This document shows positions 15,269 through 25,200 of a DNA stretch of 32,024 bases, in pieces. The notes beneath the pieces were generated by a model. It worked only from the letters and a program-made list of their open reading frames with translations. It searched no databases and was not told the origin of the DNA. The number at the start of each line of letters is the position of its first letter. Position 1 is the stretch's first letter. The stretch is taken from the IMG/VR virus record IMGVR_UViG_3300010354_000341, positions 1 to 32,024 of that record; one strand, 5' to 3'. The stretch is from a virus. The translations under genes were made by a program, and so were the position numbers.

Positions 15269-18200
15269 TTAGACGCTTGGTTTAGGACCGTTGGAGAAGT
15301 TTCCAATTTCCTCATCAAGCTCTGGTACTGCCTCAAGCATGAACTTGTAGCGCTTACCTGTCTTGTTGAAGCGGATCGTAAGGAAGTCCTCTTCTTCGAT
15401 TAAGGTATAGTCACCGCGTTCGTTCTTGAGATGCAAGTCACCGGTGTAGATGTTTGCCCATCTGTTCGTTGATGAACCTAGCGAGTAGGTTACATCCGCG
15501 GACGGAAGGATGTTCGAATTCACTCGAGATGTGAACGTTACTGTGTCGGAACTTGCGTCGCCGAGCGTGACGTTACCGTTGAATCCGGCTGAACCTGTGA
15601 CACCGAAGACGCCGCCAACCTGAGAGTTGCCTGCGAATGTCGTGGTTACGCTTGCGCCAGCGAAGGTCGTTGTGCCGTTGACTGTGACTGTGTCAGCGGC
15701 TGCATCACCGAGGGTGACGTTTCCGTTGACTGTTGCGTTACCTGCGAATGTCGTGGTTACGCTTGCGCCAGCGAAGGTCGTTGTGCCGTTGACTGTGACT
15801 GTGTCAGCAGATGCGTCACCGAGGGTGACGTTGCCGTTGAATCCAGCCGAGCCGGTGACACCGAGGACGCCACCAACCTGCGAGTTGCCTGCGAAGGTTG
15901 TTGTGACGCTCGATCCTGCGAAGGTCGTCGTACCGTTGACCGTGACAGTGTCAGAGGAAGCATCGCCGAGTGTGGTGTTGCCATTGACCGTTGCATTTCC
16001 AGCGAAGGTCGTTGTAACGGATGCACCAGCGAATGTTGTCGTACCGTTGACTGTGACTGTGTCAGCAGATGCGTCACCGAGGGTGACGTTGCCGTTGAAG
16101 CCAGCAGATCCCGTAACGCCAAGAGCGCCTCCAACCTGTGAGTTACCTGCAAAGGTCGTCGTGACTCCAGAACCCGCGAAGGTTGTGGTGCCGTTGACTG
16201 TCACAGTGTCGGCCGAAGCATCTCCAACCGTGACGTTACCGTTGAGGGTTGCCGCACCTGTAACAGTGAGACCGCCGCCAACTGTGGCATTGTCAGATGT
16301 TGAGAGACGATAGAACGAACCAGTGACGCCTGTGAGGGTGTCGGTCGTCTTGTTGTAGGTGAGACCTGAGTCAGCACCGAACGCGCCACCATCGTTGAAC
16401 TGGATCTGTGTGTCGACACCGGCGACGAGTGCTGCCGCGTTCATCGAGGCTGCAATCGTAACCGATCCGTTAGATCCTGTTGTGATGGTAACGTTGTTAC
16501 CTGCGACGAAGGCAGAGGAACCGTCGGTAAGTTTCGTGAGCGAGCCACTGAGGCCTGCGTTGAACTTGACCGCACCTGTGAAGGTGGTTCCGCTGACTGT
16601 TGCAACGACACCGTCATTGATTGCAAGTGAAACAGATCCCGAAGATCCGCCGCCAGTGAGACCGTTTCCAGCCGTGACGTCGGTTATGTCAGCTTGTGTG
16701 CTGATTGTTACGGAACCATTTGATCCAGTAACGATCGAGATGTTGCTGCCTGCGATGAGGTAAGAAGAACCGTCAGAGAGCTTGGTGAGTGAACCACTGA
16801 GCCCCTGGTTGAAGGTTGCTCTGCCGTTGACCGTGATGATGTCAGCAGCTGCATCACCGAGGGTGACGTTGCCGTTGAAGCCGGCCGATCCAGTGACGCC
16901 AAGGACGCCGCCGACCTGTGAGTTTCCAGCGAAGGTGGTTGTAACACCTGCACCAGCGAAGGTCGTTGTGCCGTTGACTGTGACTGTGTCGGAAGATGCA
17001 TCACCGAGGGTGACGTTGCCGTTGAAGCCGGCCGATCCAGTGACGCCGAGTGTTCCTCCAACCTGTGAGTTACCTGCAAAGGTTGTTGTGACTGAAGAGC
17101 CGGCGAAGGTTGTCGTACCGTTGACCGTGACTGTGTCAGCGGCTGCGTCACCGAGCGTAGCGCTTCCGTTAACAGCAAGGCTGTTGTTGACTGTGGTTGT
17201 TCCTGTCGAAGCGCCGAGAGCTATAGCTGTTGCAGCGCCGCCGAGGTTGAGTGTCGTGACAGTCGAGTTGAGGAGGTTGAACGTCGTTGCCGACGATGTC
17301 ATGTCTCCACCGTTAACTGCTACGTCACCGGCGATTGTCAGGGTGTCAGTTGTCTTGTTGTAGGTGAGACCAGAATCGCCTCCGAAGGCTCCTCCATCGT
17401 TGAACTGGATCTGTGTGTCAGCTCCGCCGACGAGAGATCCTGCGTTCATTGATGCAGAGATTGTGATCGCACCGTTCGAACCAGTCGTGACCGAAACGTT
17501 GTTTCCTGCTATGAAGGCGCTGGTTCCGTCTGTGAGCTTCGTGAGAGAGCCACTGAGACCTGCGTTGAACTTCACAGCTCCGGTAAACGTAGTACCACTG
17601 ACCGTTGCAACAACACCGTCGTTAATTCCGAGAGTAAGATCTCCAGATGTGCCACCGCCCGTGAGACCGGTTCCGGCAGAAACGCTTGTGATGTCTGCTT
17701 GCGTGCTGATTGTTACTGATCCGTTGGATCCTGTAACGATCGAGATGTTGTTACCAGCAACGAGATAGCTGCTTCCATCAGAGAGCTTGGTGAGTGAACC
17801 ACTGAGCCCCTGGTTGAAGGTTGCAGAACCGTTTACTGTGACCGTGTCTGAAGAAGCGTCTCCGAGGATTGTGCTTCCGCTGACTGTGAGGCTGTTCTTG
17901 ACTGTTGTCGTACCAGAGGTAGCGCCAAGAGTCATTGCTGTTGCAGCTCCACCAACATTGAGCGTTGTAACAGTCGAGTTGAGGAGGTTGAACGTCGTTG
18001 CCGACGATGTCATGTCTCCACCGTTAACTGCTACGTCGCCAGCGAACGTTGTTGTAACACCTGCGCCTGCAAAGGTCGTCGTACCGTTGACAGTGACTGT
18101 GTCAGCGGATGCGTCACCGAGAGTGACGTTGCCGTTGAATCCAGCTGAACCAGTGACGCCGAGGACGCCTCCAACTTGGGAGTTGCCTGCGAAGGTGGTT

Positions 18201-20662
18201 GTAACACCAGAACCGGCAAATGTTGTCGTTCCGTTGACCGTGACAGTATCGGAAGACGCATCGCCAAGAGTTGTGTTACCGTTGACCGTTGCATTTCCAG
18301 CGAAGGTTGTGGTGACTGCTGCTCCAGCGAAGGTCGTCGTGCCGTTGACTGTCACTGTATCAGCAGATGCATCACCGACTGTAACGTTTCCGTTCAATGT
18401 AGAAGCACCTGTAACGGTAAGGCCGCCGCCAACAGTTGAGTTACCTGAAGTGCTGAGGCTAAAGAACGATCCTGTCACACCCGTGAGGGTGTCGGTCGTC
18501 TTGTTGTAGGTGAGACCTGAATCTCCGCCGAACGAACCAGCATCGTTGAACTGTAGCTGTGTGTCTGAACCGCCAACGAGAGAACCGGCGTTCATTGAGG
18601 CTGCAATCGTAACTGCGCCCGAAGATCCAGTTGTGATCGTAACGTTTGCTCCTGCAATGAATGCGCTTGTTCCGTCAGTCAACTTGGTGTGAGAGCCGCT
18701 GAGGCCAGTGTTCGAAACGAGGAACACAGAAGATCCCGCACTGTTCTGAACATCAACAAGAGCACCTGTCTGTCCTGCAACACCCGCCTTGACGAGGAGG
18801 ACCTTGTCAGAAGATGTTGAAGATCCAGAGACAAGAAGCTCTGTCGTGTTGGTTGGTGTGGTTCCAACTGCAACTCTTGATCCCGAAACAACGAGTGCAT
18901 TGGCTCCATAGGCGCCAGCGATGACCCTGTTGTCAGAAGTAACTTCAAGAATTGGAAGTCCTGAAGCGTTGTTGACCGAGAGGAGAGATCCCGACATGCT
19001 GTCTGAGACAGAGAAGAGAGATCCTGATGAACCTACAACCTCAAGCTTTCCTGAAGGCTGCGTGGTTCCGATTCCGAGGCTTCCGCTGGCATTGTGCCAG
19101 AAGAGTCCGTTGGTACCGCTTAGTACGCCGCCCGTTCCAGCAAGAACGACTTGTCCTGCCGAGACGTTGCTGCTTGTTAGAGAACCGCTGATGTTTGCAA
19201 CCTTGAGAAGGTTTGAGGCCTTCGTGAAGGTGAAGTTTGCATTTCCACCAAAGACGCTGCCGTCATTGAACTGAACCTGCGTGTCAGCTCCGCCAGCGTT
19301 TGCTGTAACAGTGATAGCACCGTTAGAGCCTGTGGTGACCGACATGTTGGTTCCAGCGATGATGTAGCTGGTTCCATCAGCGAGTTTCGTGTGAGAGCCG
19401 CTGATACCTGCATTTACCTTGACAGCACCCGTGAAGGTTGCGCCGCTGATTGTTGCAACAACTCCGTCGTTGATCGCAAGAGTAAGGCTGCCTGAGTTTC
19501 CGCCACCTGTGAGACCAGTTCCTGCAGTAATGTCAGTTATGTCTGCCTGAGTACTGATTGTGACAGCTCCGTTAGAGCCAGTTGCGATGGAGATGTTGTT
19601 ACCTGCGATGAGGTAGCTTGTTCCGTCAGCGAGTTTCGTGAGAGAGCCGCTGAGACCCTGGTTGAAGGTTGCGCGACCATTGACGGTAACCGTGTCAGCG
19701 GCTGCGTCACCGAGGGTGACGTTTCCGTTGAATGCAGCGGAACCTGTGACACCGAGAACTCCGCCAACCTGTGCATTACCTGCAAAAGTTGTTGTAACTC
19801 CCGAGCCAACAAACGTTGTCGTACCGTTGACAGTGACTGTGTCTGACGAAGCGTCGCCGAGGGTGGTGTTACCGTTAACTGCTGCATTACCAGCAAATGT
19901 TGTCGTAACTGATGTACCCGCGAACGTCGTTGTGCCGTTGACTGTGACTGTGTCAGCAGATGCGTCGCCGACTGTGACGTTACCGTTGAGTGTAGAAGCT
20001 CCGGTAACCGTGAGTCCTCCACCAATTGTAGCATTGTCGGACGTGGAAACACGATAGAAAGATCCTGTCACGCCTGTGAGTGTGTCAGTTGTCTTGTTGT
20101 ATGTGAGTCCAGCGTCACCGCCGAATGCGCTTCCACCGTCATTGAACTGGATCTGTGTGTCAGCTCCAGCAACGAGTGTGGATGCGTTCATCGTGCCGGC
20201 GATGGTGATCGAACCATTCGATCCTGTCGTGACGACGATGTTAGATCCTGCAACGAGGTAGCTCGAACCGTCCGTGAGCTTCGTAAGAGAACCGCTGAGA
20301 CCGCCTGTCGCTGTGAGAGCTCCAACTGTCTGCAGTGTTCCTTGGACTACAGTGTTGCCTGTCGAAGAGGCAACAGTGAACTTGCTGTTACCTGAAGAGT
20401 CGCTAACAGTGACTCCTGTCGAACCTGCGTTGAACTGTGTGACTCCGCTTCCGTTCTTGAGTGAAACGCTTCCGGAACCCACAATTGAGCCGCCGAAGAG
20501 TGTGTAGTCTCTGGTGGACGATCCAGAGACGAAGAACGTAACGTCACTCGGGATTGTCGGGAACAGGTTGTCCGGTCTGTTCGCGATCACTACTGATCCA
20601 GTAATTCCTACGGCGGAATTAGACTGAATACTGCCTGATATGCTACTTAATACTAACGCCAT
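15269..20662 (-). CDS. Giant repeat-built tail fibre/adhesin (1797 residues)
   Basis: The N-terminal docking region (residues about 1-70, with DVTFFVSGSS) resembles the neighbouring 334-residue fibre. The body is nearly all Ser/Thr/Gly/Val repeats. I count 16 copies of G-D-A-x-x-D-T/I-(V/I)-T-V-like units, 12 of them followed by TTFAG(x)xVTTTFAG, and eight SGSLTKL(S/T/A)DG(S/T)SYL-type modules that also occur in two other fibres here. Such regular beta repeats are expected to fold as a long trimeric or beta-helical shaft. About the last 75 residues (TYSLGSSTNRWANIYTGD, ERGDYTLIEEEDFL, NKTGKRYKF, PELDEEIG) are a distinct C-terminal module, shared with the 279-residue fibre upstream. The ATG at 20662 has a CTAGGAGA ribosome site within a TCCTAGGA palindrome. 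No S74 peptidase chaperone is recognised at the end. Confidence 0.9.
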   Translation of the reverse strand: MALVLSSISGSIQSNSAVGITGSVVIANRPDNLFPTIPSDVTFFVSGSSTRDYTLFGGSIVGSGSVSLKNGSGVTQFNAGSTGVTVSDSSGNSKFTVASSTGNTVVQGTLQTVGALTATGGLSGSLTKLTDGSSYLVAGSNIVVTTGSNGSITIAGTMNASTLVAGADTQIQFNDGGSAFGGDAGLTYNKTTDTLTGVTGSFYRVSTSDNATIGGGLTVTGASTLNGNVTVGDASADTVTVNGTTTFAGTSVTTTFAGNAAVNGNTTLGDASSDTVTVNGTTTFVGSGVTTTFAGNAQVGGVLGVTGSAAFNGNVTLGDAAADTVTVNGRATFNQGLSGSLTKLADGTSYLIAGNNISIATGSNGAVTISTQADITDITAGTGLTGGGNSGSLTLAINDGVVATISGATFTGAVKVNAGISGSHTKLADGTSYIIAGTNMSVTTGSNGAITVTANAGGADTQVQFNDGSVFGGNANFTFTKASNLLKVANISGSLTSSNVSAGQVVLAGTGGVLSGTNGLFWHNASGSLGIGTTQPSGKLEVVGSSGSLFSVSDSMSGSLLSVNNASGLPILEVTSDNRVIAGAYGANALVVSGSRVAVGTTPTNTTELLVSGSSTSSDKVLLVKAGVAGQTGALVDVQNSAGSSVFLVSNTGLSGSHTKLTDGTSAFIAGANVTITTGSSGAVTIAASMNAGSLVGGSDTQLQFNDAGSFGGDSGLTYNKTTDTLTGVTGSFFSLSTSGNSTVGGGLTVTGASTLNGNVTVGDASADTVTVNGTTTFAGAAVTTTFAGNATVNGNTTLGDASSDTVTVNGTTTFAGSGVTTTFAGNSQVGGVLGVTGSAGFNGNVTLGDASADTVTVNGTTTFAGAGVTTTFAGDVAVNGGDMTSSATTFNLLNSTVTTLNVGGAATAMTLGATSGTTTVKNSLTVSGSTILGDASSDTVTVNGSATFNQGLSGSLTKLSDGSSYLVAGNNISIVTGSNGSVTISTQADITSVSAGTGLTGGGTSGDLTLGINDGVVATVSGTTFTGAVKFNAGLSGSLTKLTDGTSAFIAGNNVSVTTGSNGAITISASMNAGSLVGGADTQIQFNDGGAFGGDSGLTYNKTTDTLTIAGDVAVNGGDMTSSATTFNLLNSTVTTLNLGGAATAIALGASTGTTTVNNSLAVNGSATLGDAAADTVTVNGTTTFAGSSVTTTFAGNSQVGGTLGVTGSAGFNGNVTLGDASSDTVTVNGTTTFAGAGVTTTFAGNSQVGGVLGVTGSAGFNGNVTLGDAAADIITVNGRATFNQGLSGSLTKLSDGSSYLIAGSNISIVTGSNGSVTISTQADITDVTAGNGLTGGGSSGSVSLAINDGVVATVSGTTFTGAVKFNAGLSGSLTKLTDGSSAFVAGNNVTITTGSNGSVTIAASMNAAALVAGVDTQIQFNDGGAFGADSGLTYNKTTDTLTGVTGSFYRLSTSDNATVGGGLTVTGAATLNGNVTVGDASADTVTVNGTTTFAGSGVTTTFAGNSQVGGALGVTGSAGFNGNVTLGDASADTVTVNGTTTFAGASVTTTFAGNATVNGNTTLGDASSDTVTVNGTTTFAGSSVTTTFAGNSQVGGVLGVTGSAGFNGNVTLGDASADTVTVNGTTTFAGASVTTTFAGNATVNGNVTLGDAAADTVTVNGTTTFAGASVTTTFAGNSQVGGVFGVTGSAGFNGNVTLGDASSDTVTFTSRVNSNILPSADVTYSLGSSTNRWANIYTGDLHLKNERGDYTLIEEEDFLTIRFNKTGKRYKFMLEAVPELDEEIGNFSNGPKPSV
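17259..17326. repeat. Exact 68-bp direct repeat, copy 1
   Basis: This stretch is identical over 68 bases to 17970-18037, 711 bases away, inside the giant fibre gene (coding roughly VAVNGGDMTSSATTFNLLNS and the next residues). The offset is a multiple of three, so recombination between the copies would delete or duplicate exactly 237 codons in frame. Confidence 0.9.
17970..18037. repeat. Exact 68-bp direct repeat, copy 2
   Basis: This is the second copy of the 68-base identity described at 17259-17326. Flanking bases diverge at once (A versus G just after the 3' end), so the identity is bounded. Confidence 0.9.
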
Positions 20663-20735
20663 GATGCATTTCTCCTAGGAAAGAGGCTTGCGCTAATTAT
20701 TAAGCATCGAGATGTTTGTGAATTTAAAGACGATC

Positions 20736-21575
20736 TTAAAGATCAGGTCTCGGGCCTGTCGAGAACTTGCCCATCTCCTCGTCAAGTTCTGGCATGGGGG
20801 TCATATTTATTTTGTATCTCTTACCCGTCTTGTTGTTTCTAACAGTGAGGCAGTCGTCCTCTTCGATAATGGTCCAGTCGCCGCGCTCGTTCCTGAGGTG
20901 TAAGTCACCCGTGTAGATGTTCGACCATCTCTTAGTGACTGAACCGAGAGAATAAGACACGTCGCTACCTGGTAAAAGCGATCCAGTAACAGACATCGTT
21001 CCATTGACAGCAAGCTTGTCAGATGTCGCTGTTGTGCCTATTCCTACATTACCACTACCAGAGACAAAAAGAAGGCAATTACCTGAGCTGTTCTGGATGT
21101 CTAGGACGGGTGCTCCTGCAGAAGGATTACCGGGTCTCAACGTGAGTGTCGATTGATTGATACTCGCTGATCCAGAGACGAAAAGTCTCGCCGAGAACGA
21201 AGTGGTTCCTATTCCTATTCCTGAACCGTTGTCGTAGACCTCGCTGTCCCCGAGCGAAGTAGAAGAAGTGTACTTTGAAAGGTAATTTAAAGTTCCTTGA
21301 CCGAAAAGAGTACCAGACTCTGAGTTAGAGGATATTGTCACCGCTCCCGTAGATCCAGTAGTAATCGTAATGTTGCTACCGGCAACGAGATACGGTGATC
21401 CATCAGACAGTTTCGTCAGAGAGCCGGAGAATGCCGTAGCATAGACGTTGTTCCACTTCTTTGTAAGAGAACCAAAATCATACGACGAGTCTATTCCCGG
21501 TGTCAAGGAACCGGTTATGGCAGCTGACCCTGTTATCGTCGTTATTCCAACTAAGCTTGGTGAATCTATTCTCAT
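20736..21575 (-). CDS. Short tail fibre-like protein (279 residues)
   Basis: The protein holds one SGSLTKLSDGSPYLVAG module, two GIGT repeats (GIGIGTTSFSARLFVSG and VGIGTTATSDKLAVNG) and two copies of the S-Y-x-x-G-S-x-x-K-x-W-x-N-x-Y motif. About the last 75 residues (SYSLGSVTKRWSNIYTGD, ERGDWTIIEEDDCL, NKTGKRYKI, PELDEEMG) are the same C-terminal module as in the giant fibre downstream. The ATG at 21575 has no clear ribosome site, which is unusual here. An exact TATAAATA element lies 105 bases upstream. The TAA stop sits in a small dyad (GATCT-TAA-AGATC, 20732-20744). Together with the giant fibre it may form alternative or co-assembled adhesins with a common tip. Confidence 0.83.
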   Translation of the reverse strand: MRIDSPSLVGITTITGSAAITGSLTPGIDSSYDFGSLTKKWNNVYATAFSGSLTKLSDGSPYLVAGSNITITTGSTGAVTISSNSESGTLFGQGTLNYLSKYTSSTSLGDSEVYDNGSGIGIGTTSFSARLFVSGSASINQSTLTLRPGNPSAGAPVLDIQNSSGNCLLFVSGSGNVGIGTTATSDKLAVNGTMSVTGSLLPGSDVSYSLGSVTKRWSNIYTGDLHLRNERGDWTIIEEDDCLTVRNNKTGKRYKINMTPMPELDEEMGKFSTGPRPDL

Positions 21576-21635
21576 TTCAGATTTTGGAGATAATGTACAC
21601 CACGCAAGAGATGAATAAACGTGACAAACATTAGT

Positions 21636-21651
21636 CTTAAGGAGCCTTAAG
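21636..21651 (-). other. Short inverted repeat in the leader of the 279-residue fibre
   Basis: CTTAAG and CTTAAG pair around GCTC on the minus strand (CTTAAGGCTCCTTAAG). It lies between the TATAAATA element and the ATG at 21575, so it would be in the 5' leader of the late transcript. It has no T-run. The rest of the gap 21576-21700 holds nothing else that I can support. Confidence 0.35.
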
Positions 21652-21679
21652 TAATTCTACTACGGTTCCCTGTGACTGT

Positions 21680-21687
21680 TATTTATA
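21680..21687 (-). promoter_or_regulatory. T4-type late promoter core TATAAATA
   Basis: The octamer matches the T4 late promoter consensus exactly on the strand that carries the genes. It lies just 13 bases after the stop of the 79-residue gene, in a 125-base gap, upstream of the short fibre (21575) and then the giant fibre. In T4 this element is read by RNA polymerase with the phage sigma factor gp55 and clamp gp45; neither gene is in this window. An AT-rich octamer can arise by chance, but its intergenic position and orientation support it. Confidence 0.55.
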
Positions 21688-21700
21688 AAATACCGAAAAT

Positions 21701-21940
21701 TTATGAAAGAGAATTTACAATTTGTGAAAGAGAAGCGATGTCTTCCGCATCGTCAATTTGAATTTGCAACATCGCATATCGCTCCCTAATTTCTTGACGA
21801 GCATTTTCAGCCTGAGAAAAAGCAAGACCGGGTATCTGCTTTGAAATTATTTCATCGTAAGGAGAGAATTCCGCTGCCCTCGAAGCTCGTCTTTTATTGT
21901 GAGCTATTTCCTTTGCCTTATCAATATTAATTTTTATCAT
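21701..21940 (-). CDS. Small helical protein of the fibre locus (79 residues)
   Basis: The protein is helical and charged, beginning MIKINIDKAKEIAHNKRR, with an alternating Ala/Glu/Arg core (FSQAENARQEIRERYAMLQI). I recall small proteins that begin MIKINxxKAxEIxxxKxR next to tail-fibre genes in many phages and prophages, usually unnamed and sometimes called fibre assembly factors. The ATG overlaps the stop of the upstream gene by four bases (ATGA), indicating translational coupling. Confidence 0.78.
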   Translation of the reverse strand: MIKINIDKAKEIAHNKRRASRAAEFSPYDEIISKQIPGLAFSQAENARQEIRERYAMLQIQIDDAEDIASLSQIVNSLS

Positions 21941-22188
21941 GAATTATTCTCAAAATCAGATGAGCTGCCTCCGATGCCATCAGTCAATATCCCGGGATCT
22001 ATTTCCCACGCAGATCTAAAAGTTCTATCTTCGGGAACGTCGGCGGCATCTATGATCTTAAAAGGCTTGCCAGCTGGTACGTCTTTTAAAGCGATGTTGA
22101 TTATCCCATAAGCGGAAAGAGCTTCAGGAGACGGCACTATAATAGCAACGCCGCCGTCTTCAGTCTGATAGACTATCCTTAGACTCAT
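21937..22188 (-). CDS. Small protein of the fibre locus (83 residues)
   Basis: A conserved-looking pattern of VYQTEDGGVAIIVPSPEAL, then A-L-K-D-V-P-A-G-K-P-F-K-I-I-D, then DRTFRSAWEID is easily recognised. I associate this layout with small proteins that follow tail fibre genes in phages (x-D-V-P-A-G-x-P-F/Y-x-I-x-D-x-A-D-V/I-P-x-D-R). The function is not known to me; fibre assembly or stabilisation is the usual guess. The ATG at 22188 has a CAGGAG ribosome site. The gene is 20 bases after the 1051-residue fibre and is coupled to the next gene by a 4-base overlap. Confidence 0.82.
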   Translation of the reverse strand: MSLRIVYQTEDGGVAIIVPSPEALSAYGIINIALKDVPAGKPFKIIDAADVPEDRTFRSAWEIDPGILTDGIGGSSSDFENNS

Positions 22189-22208
22189 GCCATCTCCTGA
22201 ATCAAATC

Positions 22209-25200
22209 TTACCTAAAAATTGTAGCATTAACATTTGAAGCATCAGCAGCGGTAAATCCGCTGGTTAATGTTGATACTCTAAATAGGCTAGACGTTCTGG
22301 GGGTGACATCATCTCTAGATTTTATAATATCGACACCACTTGTACCACCAACAGAAAGAGATACAGTGTAGTTTTCGTCAGGCATGGGAGAAGAAAAATT
22401 CACAATGTAGTCTCCCGTTCCGTTGTCAGTTATACTAGAGACGTTCTGGCTAGCTCTGATGGATATCGTGCCCGTTCCATTAAAGTTTACCCAGGCACGA
22501 GCACCGTAGTACGGTGCCGATCCTGCCGTGGGTGTAATATTCCCCAACGTAGAAGCGCCTGATCCCCCAGCTACTGGGCCGCCTACTGCGATGTATCCAG
22601 ACGTAGGGATGGAAAATGTAATGCTTGCTTGCGTAGAAGAAGTCGCTGTCGCGGACTTCGGTATCATCTTGTTGAAAGAGGTGTCAAAAACCTCGATGTC
22701 ATAGAGGCTTAGCCCGATGTCGTGATTTACGGTGACGGAAGTTGCATCCGAGAACGAAGCAGTTGCATAAGTGATCGCTCCAAGTGATATTGTGACGGAA
22801 CCGTTAGATCCTGTGAGGACAACTATTCCATCACCCGCTCTTAGATAAGAAGATCCGTCTGTAAGATTGGTGAGCGAGCCAGAGAGACCAGCAGAATGCT
22901 TTGTAACACCTGTAAAAGTTGTTCCACTCACAGTAGCCACGACTGAGTCGTTTACTGAGAGCGTGACATTACCAGATGTTCCTCCGCCAAGTAGACCGTT
23001 ACCTGCGTTTACTGAAGTAATGTCCCCCACAGTACCGTCATTGGTGATAACAACAGATCCATTAGAGCCTGTAGCAATACTGATTCCTGGTCCGGCAACG
23101 AGATAGGAGGATCCATCAGTAAGTCTGGTCAGGGAGCCACTGAATCCTGTAGAAGCAACAACATAAGTTCCGGTGACAGCTTGCGTGTTTTTGTTGTACG
23201 AGAGACCTGGGCTGGCGCCAAACTCTCCGCCATCATTAAACTGTATTTGCCTGTCAGATCCTGCGATAACTGCGGCACCATTCATAGAAGAAGAAATGGT
23301 GATGGAACCGTTAGAGCCCGTAGTTATTCCGATGTTGTTTCCTGCAACAAGATAAGACTTGCCATCTGAAAGCTTCGTTAAAGAACCGCTGAATCCAGTT
23401 GTGGCAACAATTGTCTGAGAAGTTACGTTGGACGAGAAAGATCCGAAAGAAGCAGAGAGTATTCCCACATGGTCTATGGATGCAACTGTATTTCCGCTGT
23501 AATTTCGTACATCAACGACTTTTGCTGTAGGCGATGTAACACCAGCTTGCAAAATTGCGACGGGAGTGGATGCTGAGGAAGTACCAACAAGGTGAAATCT
23601 AGCAGACGGAGAAGCGGTTCCTATCCCGACAAGTGAACCTGTCACTGTAAGCGTGTTAGAGCTAAATCCTCCACCTAGAATGACCCTGTTGTCCGAGAAG
23701 ACCTCGAAGATCGGGATTCCGTTGACGCCACATATTGAAATCAGTGATCCGCTTAAGTTGTCTGTGACGGAGAAGAGAGAACCAGAAACTCCAAACACCT
23801 CTAGCGGCATATTGGGTGAATTGGTTCCTATGCCAAGACGACTATTGCTGCTATCCCAAAAAAGTCTAGAATTAGAACCTGTTATCAAGCCACCAGGTCC
23901 TGAAAAAACGATCGAACCAAGAGTAAGACCAGAGCCTGTTAAAGATCCGCTTATGTTAGCTGCAAAAATATTCCGCCAATTATTGTCCGTTGTTCCAATG
24001 TCGTAATTAGAATCAATACCTGGAGTTATGTTTCCATGAAATTGGGACGTGCCGTATGCTTCTAGATCGTTTGAAAAAACTTTCCATCGCTTGACGCTTG
24101 AACCAAGATTATAAGAAGCATCGAGGCCTGGTAAAAGTGATCCTGTGAGAGAGGAATCCCCAAGAACGGTGAACTTGTCGCCTCCTGATACTGTTCCAAT
24201 ACCCACGGAAGATCCGTCATCGTATATGATGCTGTCAGTAAGGGTGTTGGTATCCTGCCACTTAGAGACGTAGTTGGGAGATCCAAATCCATCGACGAGG
24301 CTTCCACCGTTGGTTCCTCCCACCGCATCAATTACGATGGTTCCATTAGAGCCAGTCGTAACGATGACGTTTGATCCGCCTATGATAAAAGGGTCTCCGG
24401 ACGAAAGTCTTGTAAGAGAACCTGTAAGACCAGCGTTAAATTTAACGACTCCTGAAAAAGTAGAACCGCTAAGAGTAGCTACGACAGAATCATTTATGCT
24501 GAGTGTTCTATCGGAACTAAGATCTCCCCCACCGATGAGACCGTTTCCTGCTATGATTGATGTAGTCTTTAAAACCCTGTTGTCGAGGCTACTTGTCAAA
24601 TTGGTGACTTGTGTCTCAGCAATTTGGACAGACGTGAGTGATACGTTTGTTATTCTTCCTTGTAGATCAGTAGTAAAAACAGGGATTTGACTTTGACTTC
24701 CGTAAGTGCCTGCAGATCCCGTATTACTCAATGCTACGGTAATTCGTCCCGTAGATCCTGTAGTAACGTTAATTCCTACGCCTGAAGCGATGTACGACGT
24801 CCCATCGGTAAGTCGCGTGAGAGAGCCGCTAAGTCCTGAATTGAACTTAATCGGACCCGTAAAAGTAGTTCCACTGACTGTAGCAACAACAGAGTCGTTG
24901 ATTCTCAAAGAGACAGAGCCGTCTGTCCCACCACCTAAAAGACCAGTGCCGGGCGATACACCGCTTATTGTGCCGCTGTTTATTGTCGAAAGAAAAATTG
25001 ATCCATTGGAGCCTGTCACAACGGACATGTTTCCGCCGGCTATTATGAAGGAAGTTCCGTCAGAAAGTCTCGTGAGAGAACCGCTTATGTTGGTAGCTAC
25101 AAGAGACCTTCTATCTCTGGCGAATTTGAGGTCCGAGGACGCAGAAAGAAAACCGAGATAGTTGTACTGTATCTCGGTGTCATAGCCTGCAGCAGAAAGT

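Larger units (their letters stand above)
15535..20300 (-). repeat. Coding tandem/interspersed repeats of the giant fibre
   Basis: Imperfect direct repeats run through most of the giant fibre gene. The smallest unit is about 33-49 codons (G-D-A-x-x-D-T-V-T-V-N-G with TTFAG). It nests in a larger super-module holding SGSLTKL, an INDGVVATVSGTTFTGAVKF block and a DTQIQFNDGGAFGGDSGLTY block. Near-identical stretches of about 40-70 bases recur at DNA level (for example around 15800-15842 and 16051-16098). The repeats keep frame and show codon-level divergence, so they are under protein-level selection, but they are good substrates for recombination and for assembly collapse. Confidence 0.9.

Noticed and set aside
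15535-20300. CRISPR array
   Set aside because: The repeats are imperfect, in frame and coding, of variable unit size and without unique spacers. No cas genes are present.
15535-20300. RTX calcium-binding repeats
   Set aside because: The G-D-A-x-x-D-T spacing does not match the G-G-x-G-x-D-x-x-x nonapeptide.
15627-20507. Long plus-strand open frames opposite the giant fibre (for example 15627-16313, 16782-17363, 17787-18509)
   Set aside because: They mirror the coding repeats: their translations are Pro/Val/Ala/Thr repeats arising from the antisense of Thr/Gly/Asn/Asp codons. They have no ribosome sites and vanish outside the repeats.
22209-22800. Diversity-generating retroelement target at the fibre tip
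   Set aside because: There is no reverse transcriptase gene and no near-identical template copy of the C-terminal sequence in the window.
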